From: Bradyrhizobium septentrionale
Lineage (GTDB): Bacteria > Pseudomonadota > Alphaproteobacteria > Rhizobiales > Xanthobacteraceae
DNA: 64,000 bases
Assembly (NCBI RefSeq): GCF_011516645.4
Contig: NZ_CP088285.1
Span: 9,008,501-9,072,500 of the forward strand
Reading direction: 5' to 3'
The translations under genes and the position numbers were made by a program. Each line of letters starts with the position of its first letter. The first letter of the stretch is position 1. This document shows, piece after piece, positions 1-9,394 of the stretch. Below the pieces are notes generated by a model. That model ran no database searches and was not told where the DNA came from. It worked only from the letters and a program-made list of their open reading frames with translations.

Positions 1-1967
1 TTGAGCGCCCAGCCGATGCCCTGCGCGACCCCGCCCTGAAGCTGGCCCTCGACATAGCTCGGATGCACGGCGCGGCCGACATCCTGCACGGCGGTGTAGC
101 GGATCACCCTGACGATGCCGAGATCGACATCGACCTCGACGTCGCAAATATGCGTGCCGAAGCCGCCCTCCGCGCCCTGGGTGTTGAGCTGCACGCTGGC
201 GCCGATCGGGCCGCCCTGCGACGGCGCCTTCTCGGCAAGGTCGGCGAGCGTCAGCGGCTCGAACTGGCCGGCATTCGGGCTGACCGGATGCGCGGCGCCG
301 TTCTCCCACTTCACGGCTTCGGGGTCGATCTCCCAGATCTTCGCCGCGCGCTCACGCAAGGTCGCGATCACCTTGTCGGCCGCCTGCGTCACCACCATTG
401 CGGAGGCGAACAGCACGCGGCTGCCGCCGGTGAGGTTGGAGAAGCCGACCGTCTGGGTGTCGCCGATGATGACGGAGATGCGCTTGTAGTCGATGCCGAG
501 CAGCTCGGCGCAGATGTTGGCGATGCCGGCGCGCGAGCCGCCGATATCGGGGTGACCGGTGGTGACGACGACGTTGCCGTCCTCGGTGATGTTGACCTGC
601 GCGGAGGATTCACCGCCGGCGTTGAACCAGAAGCCGGAGGCCACGCCCCTGCCCTGATATTTGCCGAGCGGCGCGGCGTAATGCGGATGGTTCCTGGCAG
701 CTTCCAGCGTCTCGATATAGCCGATGCGCGGGAACACCGGGCCGTGCGCCGCCTTGGTGCCTTCCTTGGCCGCGTTCTTCAGCCGCAACTCCAGCGGATC
801 GATCTTGAGGCTATCGGCGAGCTCGTCGAGCACGCATTCCACCGCATAGGCGCCGATCGGCGCGCCGGGCGCGCGATAGGCCGCGACCTTGGAACGGTTG
901 GAGCAGACGTCGAAGCCTTCCGACAGCACATGCGGAATGTCGTAGGGCGCAAAGCTGCAACCGACCGCGCCGCGGATCGGCGAACCCGGAAAGGCGCCGG
1001 CCTGCAGATAGAAGGTGCCGTGGGCGGCGACGATGGTGCCGTCCTTCTTCGCGCCGATCTTCACCGTGCTCTTGGAGCCCGAGGTCGGCCCGGTCGCGCG
1101 CATCACCTCCTCGCGGGTCATCACCATCTTGACCGGGCGGCCGGACTTCCTGGCGAGCAAGGTCGCGAGCGGCTCGAGATAGACGATGGTCTTGCCGCCG
1201 AAGCCGCCGCCGATCTCGGCGGGGATGGCGCGGATGTCGCTTTGCGGGATGCCCGTCAGCATCGAGGTCATCGCGCGCACCATGAACTGGCCCTGGCTCG
1301 ACGACCAGATCGTGGTCTTGCCGTCGGCCGCAACCGAGATCAGGCAGGCATGCGGCTCGATATAGCCCTGGTGCACCGGGCGGGTGGTGAAGGAGCGCTC
1401 GATCACGACATCGGCGTCCTTGAAGCCTTGCGCGATATCGCCCTTCTTGGACTCGATCCGGCCCATGATGTTCGAGGGCTTGCCGTCGAATTTGTTGAAC
1501 TCGTGCAAGATCGGCGCATCAGGCTTCATCGCGTCGTCGATCTCGATCGCCCAGGGCAACACCTCGTAATCGACCTCGATCAGCTGGCAGGCTTCGGCTG
1601 CGATCGCTTCCGTGGTCGCGGCGACAGCGGCGACGGGATGGCCGGGAAACAGCGCCTTGTCGCGCGCCATCACGTTGCGGCACATCCAGCGCATGTCCTG
1701 GATGCCGAGCATCACGGCGCCCTTCTCGATCGTGAAGTCGACGATGTCGCGCGAGGTCACGACCGCCTTGACGCCGGGTAGCGCCTCCGCCTTGGCGGTG
1801 TTGATCGACCTGATCCGGGCATGCGGATGCGGGCTGCGCAACACCTTGCCCCAGATCATGCCGGGCATGGTGGTGTCGGCGGCAAACGCCGCGCGGCCCG
1901 TCACCTTGTCGACGCCATCGGGCCTGATGGTGCGCTGGCCGATCCATTTGTTGTTGACGACGTTCAT
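1..1967 (-). CDS. Xanthine dehydrogenase-family molybdopterin-binding subunit (partial, 3' end off window)
   Basis: Large, Mo-cofactor-binding subunit of a three-subunit molybdenum hydroxylase. About 655 residues are visible and the C-terminus lies beyond position 1. The ATG at 1967 overlaps the stop of the 2Fe-2S subunit by four bases (ATGA), which fixes the start. The protein opens with MNVVNNKWIGQRTIRPDGVD and carries the cofactor loop EIGGGFGGKT in the middle. The loop that in CO dehydrogenases holds the catalytic Cys (AYRCSFR) here reads AAYRAPGAPIG, so it has no Cys and is not the form II AYRGAGR either. The family is clear. The substrate is unknown, and CO oxidation is unlikely on this evidence. 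It is the last gene of the minus-strand M-S-L operon. Confidence 0.93.
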   Translation of the reverse strand, partial: MNVVNNKWIGQRTIRPDGVDKVTGRAAFAADTTMPGMIWGKVLRSPHPHARIRSINTAKAEALPGVKAVVTSRDIVDFTIEKGAVMLGIQDMRWMCRNVMARDKALFPGHPVAAVAATTEAIAAEACQLIEVDYEVLPWAIEIDDAMKPDAPILHEFNKFDGKPSNIMGRIESKKGDIAQGFKDADVVIERSFTTRPVHQGYIEPHACLISVAADGKTTIWSSSQGQFMVRAMTSMLTGIPQSDIRAIPAEIGGGFGGKTIVYLEPLATLLARKSGRPVKMVMTREEVMRATGPTSGSKSTVKIGAKKDGTIVAAHGTFYLQAGAFPGSPIRGAVGCSFAPYDIPHVLSEGFDVCSNRSKVAAYRAPGAPIGAYAVECVLDELADSLKIDPLELRLKNAAKEGTKAAHGPVFPRIGYIETLEAARNHPHYAAPLGKYQGRGVASGFWFNAGGESSAQVNITEDGNVVVTTGHPDIGGSRAGIANICAELLGIDYKRISVIIGDTQTVGFSNLTGGSRVLFASAMVVTQAADKVIATLRERAAKIWEIDPEAVKWENGAAHPVSPNAGQFEPLTLADLAEKAPSQGGPIGASVQLNTQGAEGGFGTHICDVEVDVDLGIVRVIRYTAVQDVGRAVHPSYVEGQLQGGVAQGIGWAL

Positions 1968-2446
1968 CGAGCAGTCTCCCGCATTTCAGCCGCGGTCTCC
2001 ATCACCGCGCGGACGATCTTGTCGTAACCGGTGCAGCGGCAGAGATTGCCGGCGAGCCAGAAACGGACTTCCTCTTCGGTCGGATTTGAGTTCTTGGCGA
2101 GCAGCGCCTCGGAGGCGACCAGCATCCCCGAAGTGCAGATGCCGCACTGGAGCGCGGCATGTTCGAGGAATTTCTGCTGCAGGGGATGCAGCTCGCCGCC
2201 CCTGGCCATGCCCTCGATGGTCCGGATCTCATGCCCCTCGGCCTCGGCCGCGAGCATCAGGCAGGAGCAGATCAGGCGGCCGTCGAGCGTGATCGAGCAG
2301 GCGCCGCAATCGCCGGAAGCGCAGCCCTCCTTGGAGCCGGTGAGCGCCAATTGCCCGCGCAAGGCGTCGAGCATGGTCTCATAGGGCTCGCACAGGAATT
2401 CGACCGGCTCGCCGTTGACCGAGGTGGTGACGTGCAGTTTCGCCAT
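1964..2446 (-). CDS. 2Fe-2S iron-sulfur subunit of molybdenum hydroxylase
   Basis: A 160-residue electron-transfer subunit that links the Mo site to the FAD subunit. The N-terminal ferredoxin-like cluster uses Cys42, Cys47, Cys50 and Cys62 (GCASGDCGAC). The C-terminal helical domain has Cys100-x2-Cys103 (CGIC) and Cys135-x-Cys137 (LCRCTGY). Length and both motifs match CoxS/XdhA-type subunits. The start is taken at MAKLHV because the open frame further upstream is low-complexity Pro/Ser/Ala sequence that overlaps the preceding gene. It lies four bases after the FAD subunit and overlaps the large subunit by four bases, so the three are probably co-transcribed and translationally coupled. Confidence 0.95.
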   Translation of the reverse strand: MAKLHVTTSVNGEPVEFLCEPYETMLDALRGQLALTGSKEGCASGDCGACSITLDGRLICSCLMLAAEAEGHEIRTIEGMARGGELHPLQQKFLEHAALQCGICTSGMLVASEALLAKNSNPTEEEVRFWLAGNLCRCTGYDKIVRAVMETAAEMRETAR

Positions 2447-2450
2447 GGTG

Positions 2451-3320
2451 CTAGTGTCCTCCGGCGCGCTGGGCGGCGATCGCGGCGGTGCGCTTGAGCA
2501 GCACGCCGGCGGTTTTGATGCGGTAAGCGATGGTGCCGCGCTTGTCGTCGATCGGACGGCAGGTGGCGCGGCAGGCAGCGGCGGCGGCCTCCAGCGCTGT
2601 AGCGTCGAGTTTCGAGCCAACAAGCGCCTTTGCCGCCGGCGCGACCAGCAGCACGGTCGGCGCCACTGCGCCGAGGCCGATGCGGGCCGCGGTGCAGACG
2701 CCGTCCTTCAAGGTCAGGCTGACGCCGATGCCGACGACGGCGATGTCCATCTCGGTGCGCGGGATCATCCGCAAGTAAGCATCGCCGGAGCCCGCGGGCC
2801 GCGGCGGCAGCGCAAAACTGACGAGGATCTCGCCCGGCTTGAGGTTGGTCCGTCCCGGCCCGGCCGGCACGTCCTCGACCTTGATCTCGCGGCGGCCGCT
2901 CGGGCCCTGCACCGTGACGATTGCGCCCGCCGCGATCATCGCCGGCACGCTGTCGCCGGCCGGCGAGCCGTTGCAGAGATTGCCGCCGGCGGATGCCCGG
3001 CCCTGCACCTGCTTGGAGCCGATCAGGTTGATGGCCTCGAGCACGCCGGGCCAGACCTTGCCGAAGCGTGCGTGCTCGGCGAGCTCCATGCCTGAGACGG
3101 CAGCACCCACGCGGAAACCGCCGTCGGCGGCCTCGGTAATCTCGGTCATCTCGCCGATCTTCTTGATGTCGACGATCAATCCCGGCCGCACCAGGCCGGC
3201 GCGCATTTGCACCAATAAGTCGGTACCCCCTGCCATAATGCGGGCGGCACTCCCGGCGGCAGCGAATGCGCCAATCGCTTCATCAAGCGAGCGCGGTGCT
3301 ACGTATCGGATATCGGTCAT
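2451..3320 (-). CDS. FAD-binding subunit of molybdenum hydroxylase (CoxM-like)
   Basis: A 289-residue medium subunit that binds FAD and passes electrons to the final acceptor. The two FAD-loop motifs of the CoxM/vanillyl-alcohol-oxidase fold are present: AGGTDLLVQM at residues 30-39 and GGNLCNGSPAGDS near residue 113. Length is typical of CoxM proteins. It is the first gene of the minus-strand operon, ahead of the 2Fe-2S and Mo subunits. The 356 bases between this start and the divergent binding-protein gene at 3677 must hold promoters for both. I see no further gene or clear operator in them. Confidence 0.94.
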   Translation of the reverse strand: MTDIRYVAPRSLDEAIGAFAAAGSAARIMAGGTDLLVQMRAGLVRPGLIVDIKKIGEMTEITEAADGGFRVGAAVSGMELAEHARFGKVWPGVLEAINLIGSKQVQGRASAGGNLCNGSPAGDSVPAMIAAGAIVTVQGPSGRREIKVEDVPAGPGRTNLKPGEILVSFALPPRPAGSGDAYLRMIPRTEMDIAVVGIGVSLTLKDGVCTAARIGLGAVAPTVLLVAPAAKALVGSKLDATALEAAAAACRATCRPIDDKRGTIAYRIKTAGVLLKRTAAIAAQRAGGH

Positions 3321-3676
3321 GTGGCTCTTCTTGACTCCCTCGGCTGCTTGTTCCCTTTGCGGGATATGGCCTTATTGCTGGCCGGCAGGACGCAAGCCTA
3401 CACGGCAGAGCACGCTCCGAACAGCCGTCGAGGTGCGGTGGAAAGCGCAGGCTCCTATGCAGGATGCGCGCTTGCGCGGCCCCGGCGCAGCCCGCGCCAC
3501 GGCGGCGGTCATGGAACGTTCACGTCCAGAGCCCGCGCGAATCCGGCGCCGGAATCCGGCTTGTGCGCATCCGAGACCGGCGGCATGGGGCTTGCTTGCG
3601 TTGAGCAGCGGATTGGTGAAGCATGCCGGTCGCTGTGGCATGCGTGCCGGCGCAACGACAAATCGGGAGACGGCGA

Positions 3677-5287
3677 ATGGTCGATGTTTCGCGCAGAACG
3701 CTCCTCAAGCTCGCGGCCAGCGTGCCGCCGGCGATCGCGGTCCCGGCCATCCTCCCGTCGCGCGCGATCGCCGCGGCCAAGGGCAAGACCATCACCGCGG
3801 TGATGCATTCGGATTTGCGCATCATCGATCCCGGTTTCACCACCGCCTACATCACCCGCGACCATGGCTACATGGTCTACGACACGCTGCTCGGCATCGA
3901 TGCAAGCTTCAAGGTCCGGCCGCAGATGGCGGAGTGGACGATCTCCGACGACAAGCTCACCTACACCTTCACCTTGCGCGACGGACTGAAATGGCATGAC
4001 GGCGCGCCTGTCACGGCGGAGGACTGCATCGCCTCGCTGAAGCGCTGGGCCACCAATGACGGCACGGGACAGAAGCTGATGGACTTCACGGCGGCGCTCG
4101 AGGCCGCCGGACCCGGGACCATCGTGCTCAAATTGAAGGAGCCCTATGGCCTGGTGCTGGAGAGCATCGCAAAGCCCTCCTCCTATGTCGCCTTCATGAT
4201 GCCGAAGCGGCTCGCCGAAACGCAGCCGGGCAAGCAGATCGCCGAACAGATCGGCTCCGGCCCGTTCAAGTTCTTGACCGCCGAATTCCAGCCGGGCGTC
4301 AAGGCGGTCTACGAGCGCAACGCCGATTACGTGCCGCGCAAGGAGAAACCGGAATGGACCTCCGGCGGCAAGGTGGCGAAGGTCGATCGCGTCGAATGGC
4401 TCACGATGCCCGACGCGCAGACCGCGATCAACGCGCTGCAATCCGGCGACATCGATTTCCTGGAGCAACCGTCGATCGACATGGTGCCGGTGCTCGAGAC
4501 CAATCCCGATCTGACCGTGGCCGTGCTGAACAAGTTCGGCTTCCAGATCGAAGGCCGGATGAATTTCCTGCACCCGCCGTTCGACAACCCCAAGATCCGC
4601 CGCGCCGCGTTCCTGGCGATGAACCAGAAGGACGTGCTCGACGCCACGGTCGGCAATTCCAAATATTACGAGATCTGCGGCGCCTTTTTTGCCTGCGACA
4701 CGCCGCTCGCCAGCGACGCCGGCGCGGAGACCCTGATCAAGGGCAACGGCATGGCCGAAGCCAAAAAGGCGCTGGCCGCCTCGGGCTATGACGGCACGCC
4801 GGTCGTGATCATGATCCCCGGCGACGTGCAGACCCTGAAGGGACCGCCGACCGTCGCGGCGCAGCTGTTGCGCGCGGCCGGCTTCAATGTCGACGCGCAG
4901 GTGACGGACTGGCAGACCGTGGTCAGCCGGCGCGCCAGCCAGAAGCCGCCGAAGGAAGGCGGCTGGAACATGTTCTTCACCTTCACGGGCGCCACCGAAA
5001 CGATGAACCCGATCGTCAACAACCAGATCGCCGCGAACGGCAAGCGCGCCTGGTTCGGCTGGCCGGAGAACGCCAAGATCGAGCAGATGCGCGACGCCTT
5101 CGCGCGCGCGACCGCCCCTGAAGCACAGAAGCAGCTCGCAGTCGACATCCAGACGGAGGCCTATGAGCAGGTGATCTATATCCCGCTCGGCCAGTTCCGG
5201 ATGCCGAGCGCCTGGCGCAAATCGCTGAGCGGCGTGCTGGACGGTCCGGCGCCGCCGGTGTTCTGGAACGTCGACAAGACCGAATAG
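3677..5287 (+). CDS. Orphan ABC transporter substrate-binding protein, family 5 (peptide type), Tat-like signal
   Basis: A 536-residue periplasmic solute-binding protein of the DppA/OppA class. The start MVDVSRRTLLKL is chosen because gggaga lies 6 bases upstream and because it gives a twin-arginine-like signal (SRRTLLK, hydrophobic stretch, cleavage near AIAAAKGK). Family features include the WHDGAPVTAEDC segment after LRDGLK and IGSGPFKF in the middle. It is strikingly like the binding protein encoded at 39840-41459 along the whole length, for example GGWNMFFT and VIYIPLGQ. That paralogue has an ordinary Sec-type signal. No permease or ATPase gene is next to this one. It probably works with a permease encoded elsewhere, plausibly the dpp-like set at 46-50 kb; this is inference. 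Confidence 0.92.
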   Translation: MVDVSRRTLLKLAASVPPAIAVPAILPSRAIAAAKGKTITAVMHSDLRIIDPGFTTAYITRDHGYMVYDTLLGIDASFKVRPQMAEWTISDDKLTYTFTLRDGLKWHDGAPVTAEDCIASLKRWATNDGTGQKLMDFTAALEAAGPGTIVLKLKEPYGLVLESIAKPSSYVAFMMPKRLAETQPGKQIAEQIGSGPFKFLTAEFQPGVKAVYERNADYVPRKEKPEWTSGGKVAKVDRVEWLTMPDAQTAINALQSGDIDFLEQPSIDMVPVLETNPDLTVAVLNKFGFQIEGRMNFLHPPFDNPKIRRAAFLAMNQKDVLDATVGNSKYYEICGAFFACDTPLASDAGAETLIKGNGMAEAKKALAASGYDGTPVVIMIPGDVQTLKGPPTVAAQLLRAAGFNVDAQVTDWQTVVSRRASQKPPKEGGWNMFFTFTGATETMNPIVNNQIAANGKRAWFGWPENAKIEQMRDAFARATAPEAQKQLAVDIQTEAYEQVIYIPLGQFRMPSAWRKSLSGVLDGPAPPVFWNVDKTE

Positions 5288-5314
5288 GATCGGCCTGTCC
5301 GCAGATTCGCTTCG

Positions 5315-5434
5315 CCTCTCCCGCTTGCGGGGGAGGTCGGAACGCATGCCAGATGCGTTCCGGGTGGGGGCTCTCTCCACAATGCGACTCGCGGTGACAC
5401 CCCCACCCCGGCCCTCCCCCGCAAGCGGGAGAGG
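5315..5434. repeat. Intergenic palindromic repeat (long hairpin)
   Basis: Two complementary arms, 5315-5336 and 5413-5434, are built on CTCCCGCTTGCGGGGGAGG and its complement. They enclose about 75 bases and can form a long stem. The same core (ctccccgcaagcgggg-like) recurs at 62293-62340 and 63741-63790, so this belongs to a dispersed palindrome family. It sits between the convergent binding-protein and SPFH genes, where it could act as a bidirectional transcription stop. Confidence 0.75.
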
Positions 5435-5490
5435 GAGTGCACTTTCTTCGCGGCGATTTGTCCGACCTTATCTCACCGCACTATCGCCGT

Positions 5491-7388
5491 TCACTGGCCG
5501 TTGGTCCGGCGTGCGGCCTTTGGCGCCTCGTCCTTCAGCTTCTCCAGCGCGCCGGGCATCATCTGCCCGAACATCGAGCTCAGCATTGCGGTCGGGATCA
5601 AGCCCGCATTGCTGTTCTCCTGCGCGGCACCGCCGGACATCAAGAACTGCGGCACCAAGGGCTGATTGATCCGCGTCAGGGCGTCGGCGAATTTTGCAAA
5701 ATTCTGCTCGGCCAGCCGGTACTCCGGCCCGCCATAGGCATCGACCGACAGCTTGGTCGCCTGCGCGTTGGCCGTGCCGACCGCGAGCACCCGGTCAGCC
5801 TCGCCCTGGCCTTCGAGCCTGGACTGCTCGCCGACTGCGCCGCCGCGGTCGCCTTGGCCTCGTTCAGCGCGCGCTCCTGCACCGCGGCCTTCTCCTGCTC
5901 CTGATAGGTCTCGATCTGCTCGCGCGCGATCTGGCGCGAGCGCAGCTGAATCAGGATGTTCTCGATAGTGTGGTCGCCGGCGGCGGCGCGCGGCGTGCCG
6001 ATCAGGACCTCCTGGAGGTCGAGCGAATAACCCTCGAACTTCGCCTTCATCACCTGCGCCGATTCCTCCTGGATCGCGGCGCGGTTCTGCAACAGCTCGA
6101 TCAGCGTCATCTTCTGCGCGATGTTCTTGAAGAACGCGCTGACCATCGGGTCGAGCGTCTGCTCGACCAGCTTCTTCACGTCGCCGAAGCGCTGGATGAT
6201 CATCGGCGCCTTCTTGTAATCGATATGCATCACCACCGAGAGCGGCAGCGTCGGCTCGAACGCGTCCTTGGTGATCAGCGAGATTTCCGACAGGTTCTCG
6301 TCGAGCTTCATCGCGCCGACCTCGCCGCGCACCCATTTCAGGATGAAGTTGACGGTCGGGATGATCTCGATTTTGCCGGCATAGGTGTTGAAGGCGTACT
6401 TGCCCGGCAACAGCGGGTCCTTCCAGACGCCGCGGCTGCCGTTGAGCACCAGTTCGCCGTGACGATACTGCTCGCCCGAGACGTCGTCGGTGCGCGGGCC
6501 GGTGTAGAAGATCACGACGCCGACATTGCCGACCGGGATCACCGTCTTCGGCACCGCCTCGACGGTCGCGAACAGGCGGTTGATGTACCAGGTGCCCTCG
6601 ACGATGACCTGCAGCTGCCGGCCGCGATAGCCGCCGCCGCGCAGGAATTTCTCGGGCTCCTGGAAGTTGTTGTGGAACGTCTCGCCGTCGCGCAGCTCGA
6701 TGCCGACCTCGGGCGCAATGATCTCGCCCGGAGGCAGCGAGGGGCCGTCATGCACGGTGACGATGCCGACCAGATCGTGATCGGCCGCCAGCACGACCGG
6801 TGCAAAGCCCCAGCGCTCGGTGATCGTGAGTTGCATGCCCTCGAGCACGCCGCGTTCGCGCTCGCTCAGAGCATAACCATAGACGCATTCGTCGGTAATG
6901 ATCGCGAACTGGGTGGTGTTGATCGCATAGGTGCCCTCGCGCAGCACCTTGCGCTGCGGGCCCTTCTGGCCGCCGCCGAGCAGGAAGCGGCGCGCGTCCT
7001 GGAAGTCCGACTTCTCCTCGGTGTCATTGGCACCGAGCACCTGCGACGACTCCAGCGCCGCGCCGTCGCGCGCGAACACATAGGCGATCTTGCCCTGGCC
7101 GACGGTCACGAGATCCGAGCGGTGAATCCGGTACATGAACGGAAACAACACATGCAGGCCGCCGCGCAGCACTTCAGGCTCGTAGCCGGCCTCGCCGTTC
7201 AGCGCGATGAAGCCGTCGTCGATCGAACCCTTCAGCGACCACAGCTTTTCGACGATGCCGACCTGATTGTTGGGAATGTAGCGAAACACGTTTGATACGC
7301 GCAGCAGGATCACACATGCGACCGCTGCAGCGATCCAAATGGCAGGCTGGGTTGAACCTGAACCATTAAGAAAACCGAGGAAGTCCAT
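5491..7388 (-). pseudogene. SPFH/band-7 (flotillin-like) membrane protein, frame disrupted near 5821-5840
   Basis: The ATG at 7388 has GGAGA 7 bases upstream and begins MDFLGFLNGSG, followed by a membrane segment (about residues 17-31). A long SPFH/band-7 region and a charged helical stretch (QEQEKAAVQERALNEAKAT) come next. At 5821-5840 the sense switches frame: the original frame continues into low-quality sequence, while the next frame resumes EGQGEADRVLAVGTANAQA and runs in good codon usage to a TGA at 5491. The span is 1898 bases, one short of a multiple of three. Family members usually scaffold membrane microdomains. The break may be a deletion, since the helical part looks short, or a sequencing error. 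Function of the broken form is unknown. Confidence 0.8.
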
Positions 7389-7964
7389 AGTCCATCTCCA
7401 CAATTCGCAACTGGGCAGTTTGGGAGCCCAAACCTGCACCCAAGAATTGCGGTGCGGAAATGTGGTGCGCGGCTTTATCCGCGCAAGGCGGTGAATATTG
7501 TTCGCTCGGCCAATCTTTTTTTGATGACAGGATGAACCGCCGATCGAGTCGCGTGACATCGATTGGCGCGATCAATTTGCTGCGATTGCGCATCACTCGC
7601 AGCGTACGGGTGCGCCGCGCTTGACGCGGCGATGGTGCGCAAGAGGCGCGCTGTCCCGGACGAGGAGCTCACGCCTTACAGGAACGTGGCTCGCTGATCA
7701 GCCGGGAATATTTCCACGCCGCTTCGGGCAAAACGCCCAACGACATCGCGAGACCGCCTGCGCGTGCCAATGCTATGGAGTCCGTTTGCTGAACCGGCGC
7801 GGCGCGAGAACCGGCATGGAAGCACGCAGATTCTACCACGAGGGAATGCTTGCGCGGCAGCAGGCGGCCGAGAGTCGGCGCCTGGTCGACGGTCGCACCA
7901 CGCCCGCCACAACCCGGTGCGCGGGACGTCCCGTCGACAACACCGACGGCCGTGGAGCCGCGTG
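7389..7964. other. Non-coding stretch between divergent genes
   Basis: About 575 bases separate the SPFH gene (minus) and the LivJ-type gene (plus). The open frames here have poor codon use and no convincing ribosome site. The region must hold two promoters. I see only a short GC hairpin (7613-7631, cgccgcg/cgcggcg) and no recognisable RNA gene. Confidence 0.5.
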
Positions 7965-9185
7965 ATGCGAAAGAGCTGGTACAGACCGGCAGCCGGAGCC
8001 GCAATCATCAGCCTCGCTCTGTTCGCTGCGGCCGACCTCTGCGCCGAAGGCCGCAAATATGATCCCGGCGCCAGCGATGCCGAGATCAAGATCGGACAGA
8101 CGATGCCCTATAGCGGCCCGGTGTCGGCCTTCTCCGTCATCGGCAAGGTGCAGGCCGCCTACTTCCGGATGATCAACGACGGCGGCGGCATCAACGGCCG
8201 CCGGATCAACCTGATCTCCTATGACGATGCGGCAACGCCGGCCAAGACGGTCGAGCAGGCTCGCAAACTGGTCGAGCGCGACGAGGTCCTGTTCACGTTC
8301 CAGGGCGTCGGTAACGCCTCGAACATCGCGGTGCAGAAGTATCTCAACGACCGCCATATCCCCCAGCTGTTCGCCGGTGGGCGCGCCACGCGGTTCGAGG
8401 ATCCGGTCGGCTTTCCCTGGACCATGGGATTCGCGCCGAACCTGCGGACCGAAATCCGCGTCTATGCGCGGTTCATTCTCGACAATTATCCGAACGCAAG
8501 GATCGGCCTGCTCTTCCAAAATGACGAGAGCGGCAAGGAATATCTCGCGGGGCTCAAGGACGCGCTCGGCGCGCGGGCGCCGGACATGCTTGGGTCCGAA
8601 GCCCCGTATGATGCGACGGACCCGACCATCGACTCGCAGGTGGTCCGGCTCAAGGCCGCAGCGGTCGACGTGCTGATCGACATGGCCGCGCCGAAATTCG
8701 CCGCCCAGGCCATCCGCAAGACGGCCGAGCTCGGCTGGAAACCACTGCACCTGCTCGGCGTCGGTCCGTCCTCGATCGACGCGGTGCTGGTGCCGGCGGG
8801 ACTAGAGAATGCCAAAGGGCTGATCTCGGCGAGCTCGTTCAAGGAGGCCGCCGACCCGACCTGGGCTGACGATGCGGGCATGAAGAAATGGCGCGCGTTC
8901 ATGGACTCCTACTATCCGGACGGCGACAGGAAGAGCCTCTTCACGGTCTACGGCTATAGTGCCGCCGAGCTGCTGGTGGATGTGCTGCAGCAATGCGGCG
9001 ACGATGTCTCGCGCGACAACATCATGCGCCAGGCCGCCAGTCTGAAGAATGTGAAGCTCGATCTGCTGCTGCCGGGTCTTGCCATCAATACCAGCCGCAC
9101 CGACTATCGCGTGATCAAGGAGTTCCGGATGATGCGCTTCAGCGGCGAACGATGGGAGCCGTTCGGGCCGATCGTCGCCGACTAG
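7965..9185 (+). CDS. ABC transporter substrate-binding protein, LivJ type (Peripla_BP_6)
   Basis: A 406-residue periplasmic binding protein of the branched-chain amino acid/amide class. The ATG at 7965 (MRKSWYRPAAG) follows GTGGAG and starts a Sec signal peptide that ends near LCAEGRKYDPG. The mature part opens in the family way: EIKIGQTMPYSGPVSAFS, then DDAATPAKTVEQARKLVE. Upstream in-frame sequence is Arg/His-rich and not signal-like, so it is excluded. No permease or ATPase genes are adjacent, so it is an orphan binding protein. Ligand cannot be read from sequence; this subfamily often binds aromatic acids or amino acids. Confidence 0.9.
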   Translation: MRKSWYRPAAGAAIISLALFAAADLCAEGRKYDPGASDAEIKIGQTMPYSGPVSAFSVIGKVQAAYFRMINDGGGINGRRINLISYDDAATPAKTVEQARKLVERDEVLFTFQGVGNASNIAVQKYLNDRHIPQLFAGGRATRFEDPVGFPWTMGFAPNLRTEIRVYARFILDNYPNARIGLLFQNDESGKEYLAGLKDALGARAPDMLGSEAPYDATDPTIDSQVVRLKAAAVDVLIDMAAPKFAAQAIRKTAELGWKPLHLLGVGPSSIDAVLVPAGLENAKGLISASSFKEAADPTWADDAGMKKWRAFMDSYYPDGDRKSLFTVYGYSAAELLVDVLQQCGDDVSRDNIMRQAASLKNVKLDLLLPGLAINTSRTDYRVIKEFRMMRFSGERWEPFGPIVAD

Positions 9186-9394
9186 AGTATCGGTTCTGAT
9201 TGACTCAGATCCTTACTCCAGCTTGTTATTTTGACGCGTTTTCCTTGCGCGAACCGGCATCAACTTCGCTGGAAAACGCCTTAAAGCGCGATGCGATTGG
9301 GTCGAATTGTCATCGCGCTGTAGCTCTTTGTCTAAGCAAACGCGTTCCGCGTTTGTCGCGACGGAAAACCGCTTCGCGCTTTTCCGATCATGCT
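9186..9394. repeat. Two dispersed intergenic repeat units
   Basis: The first unit (about 9186-9290) contains gcgcgaaccggcatcaactt and resembles, in reverse orientation, the unit at 39668-39772. A part of the same family is at 31752-31815. The second unit (about 9286-9406) contains aaagcgcgatgcgattgggt and ttccgatcatgctttag. Its halves recur at 28672-28715 and 29375-29430. The second unit reaches the last codons of the minus-strand gene ending at 9395. Confidence 0.7.

Noticed and set aside
63..1781. Long plus-strand open frame opposite the Mo-binding subunit
   Set aside because: It is antisense to a clear family protein, is full of Arg/Ala/Asp/His runs typical of GC-rich shadow frames and matches no fold.
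1..1967. Aerobic CO dehydrogenase large subunit
   Set aside because: The active-site loop has neither the Cys of form I nor the AYRGAGR of form II.
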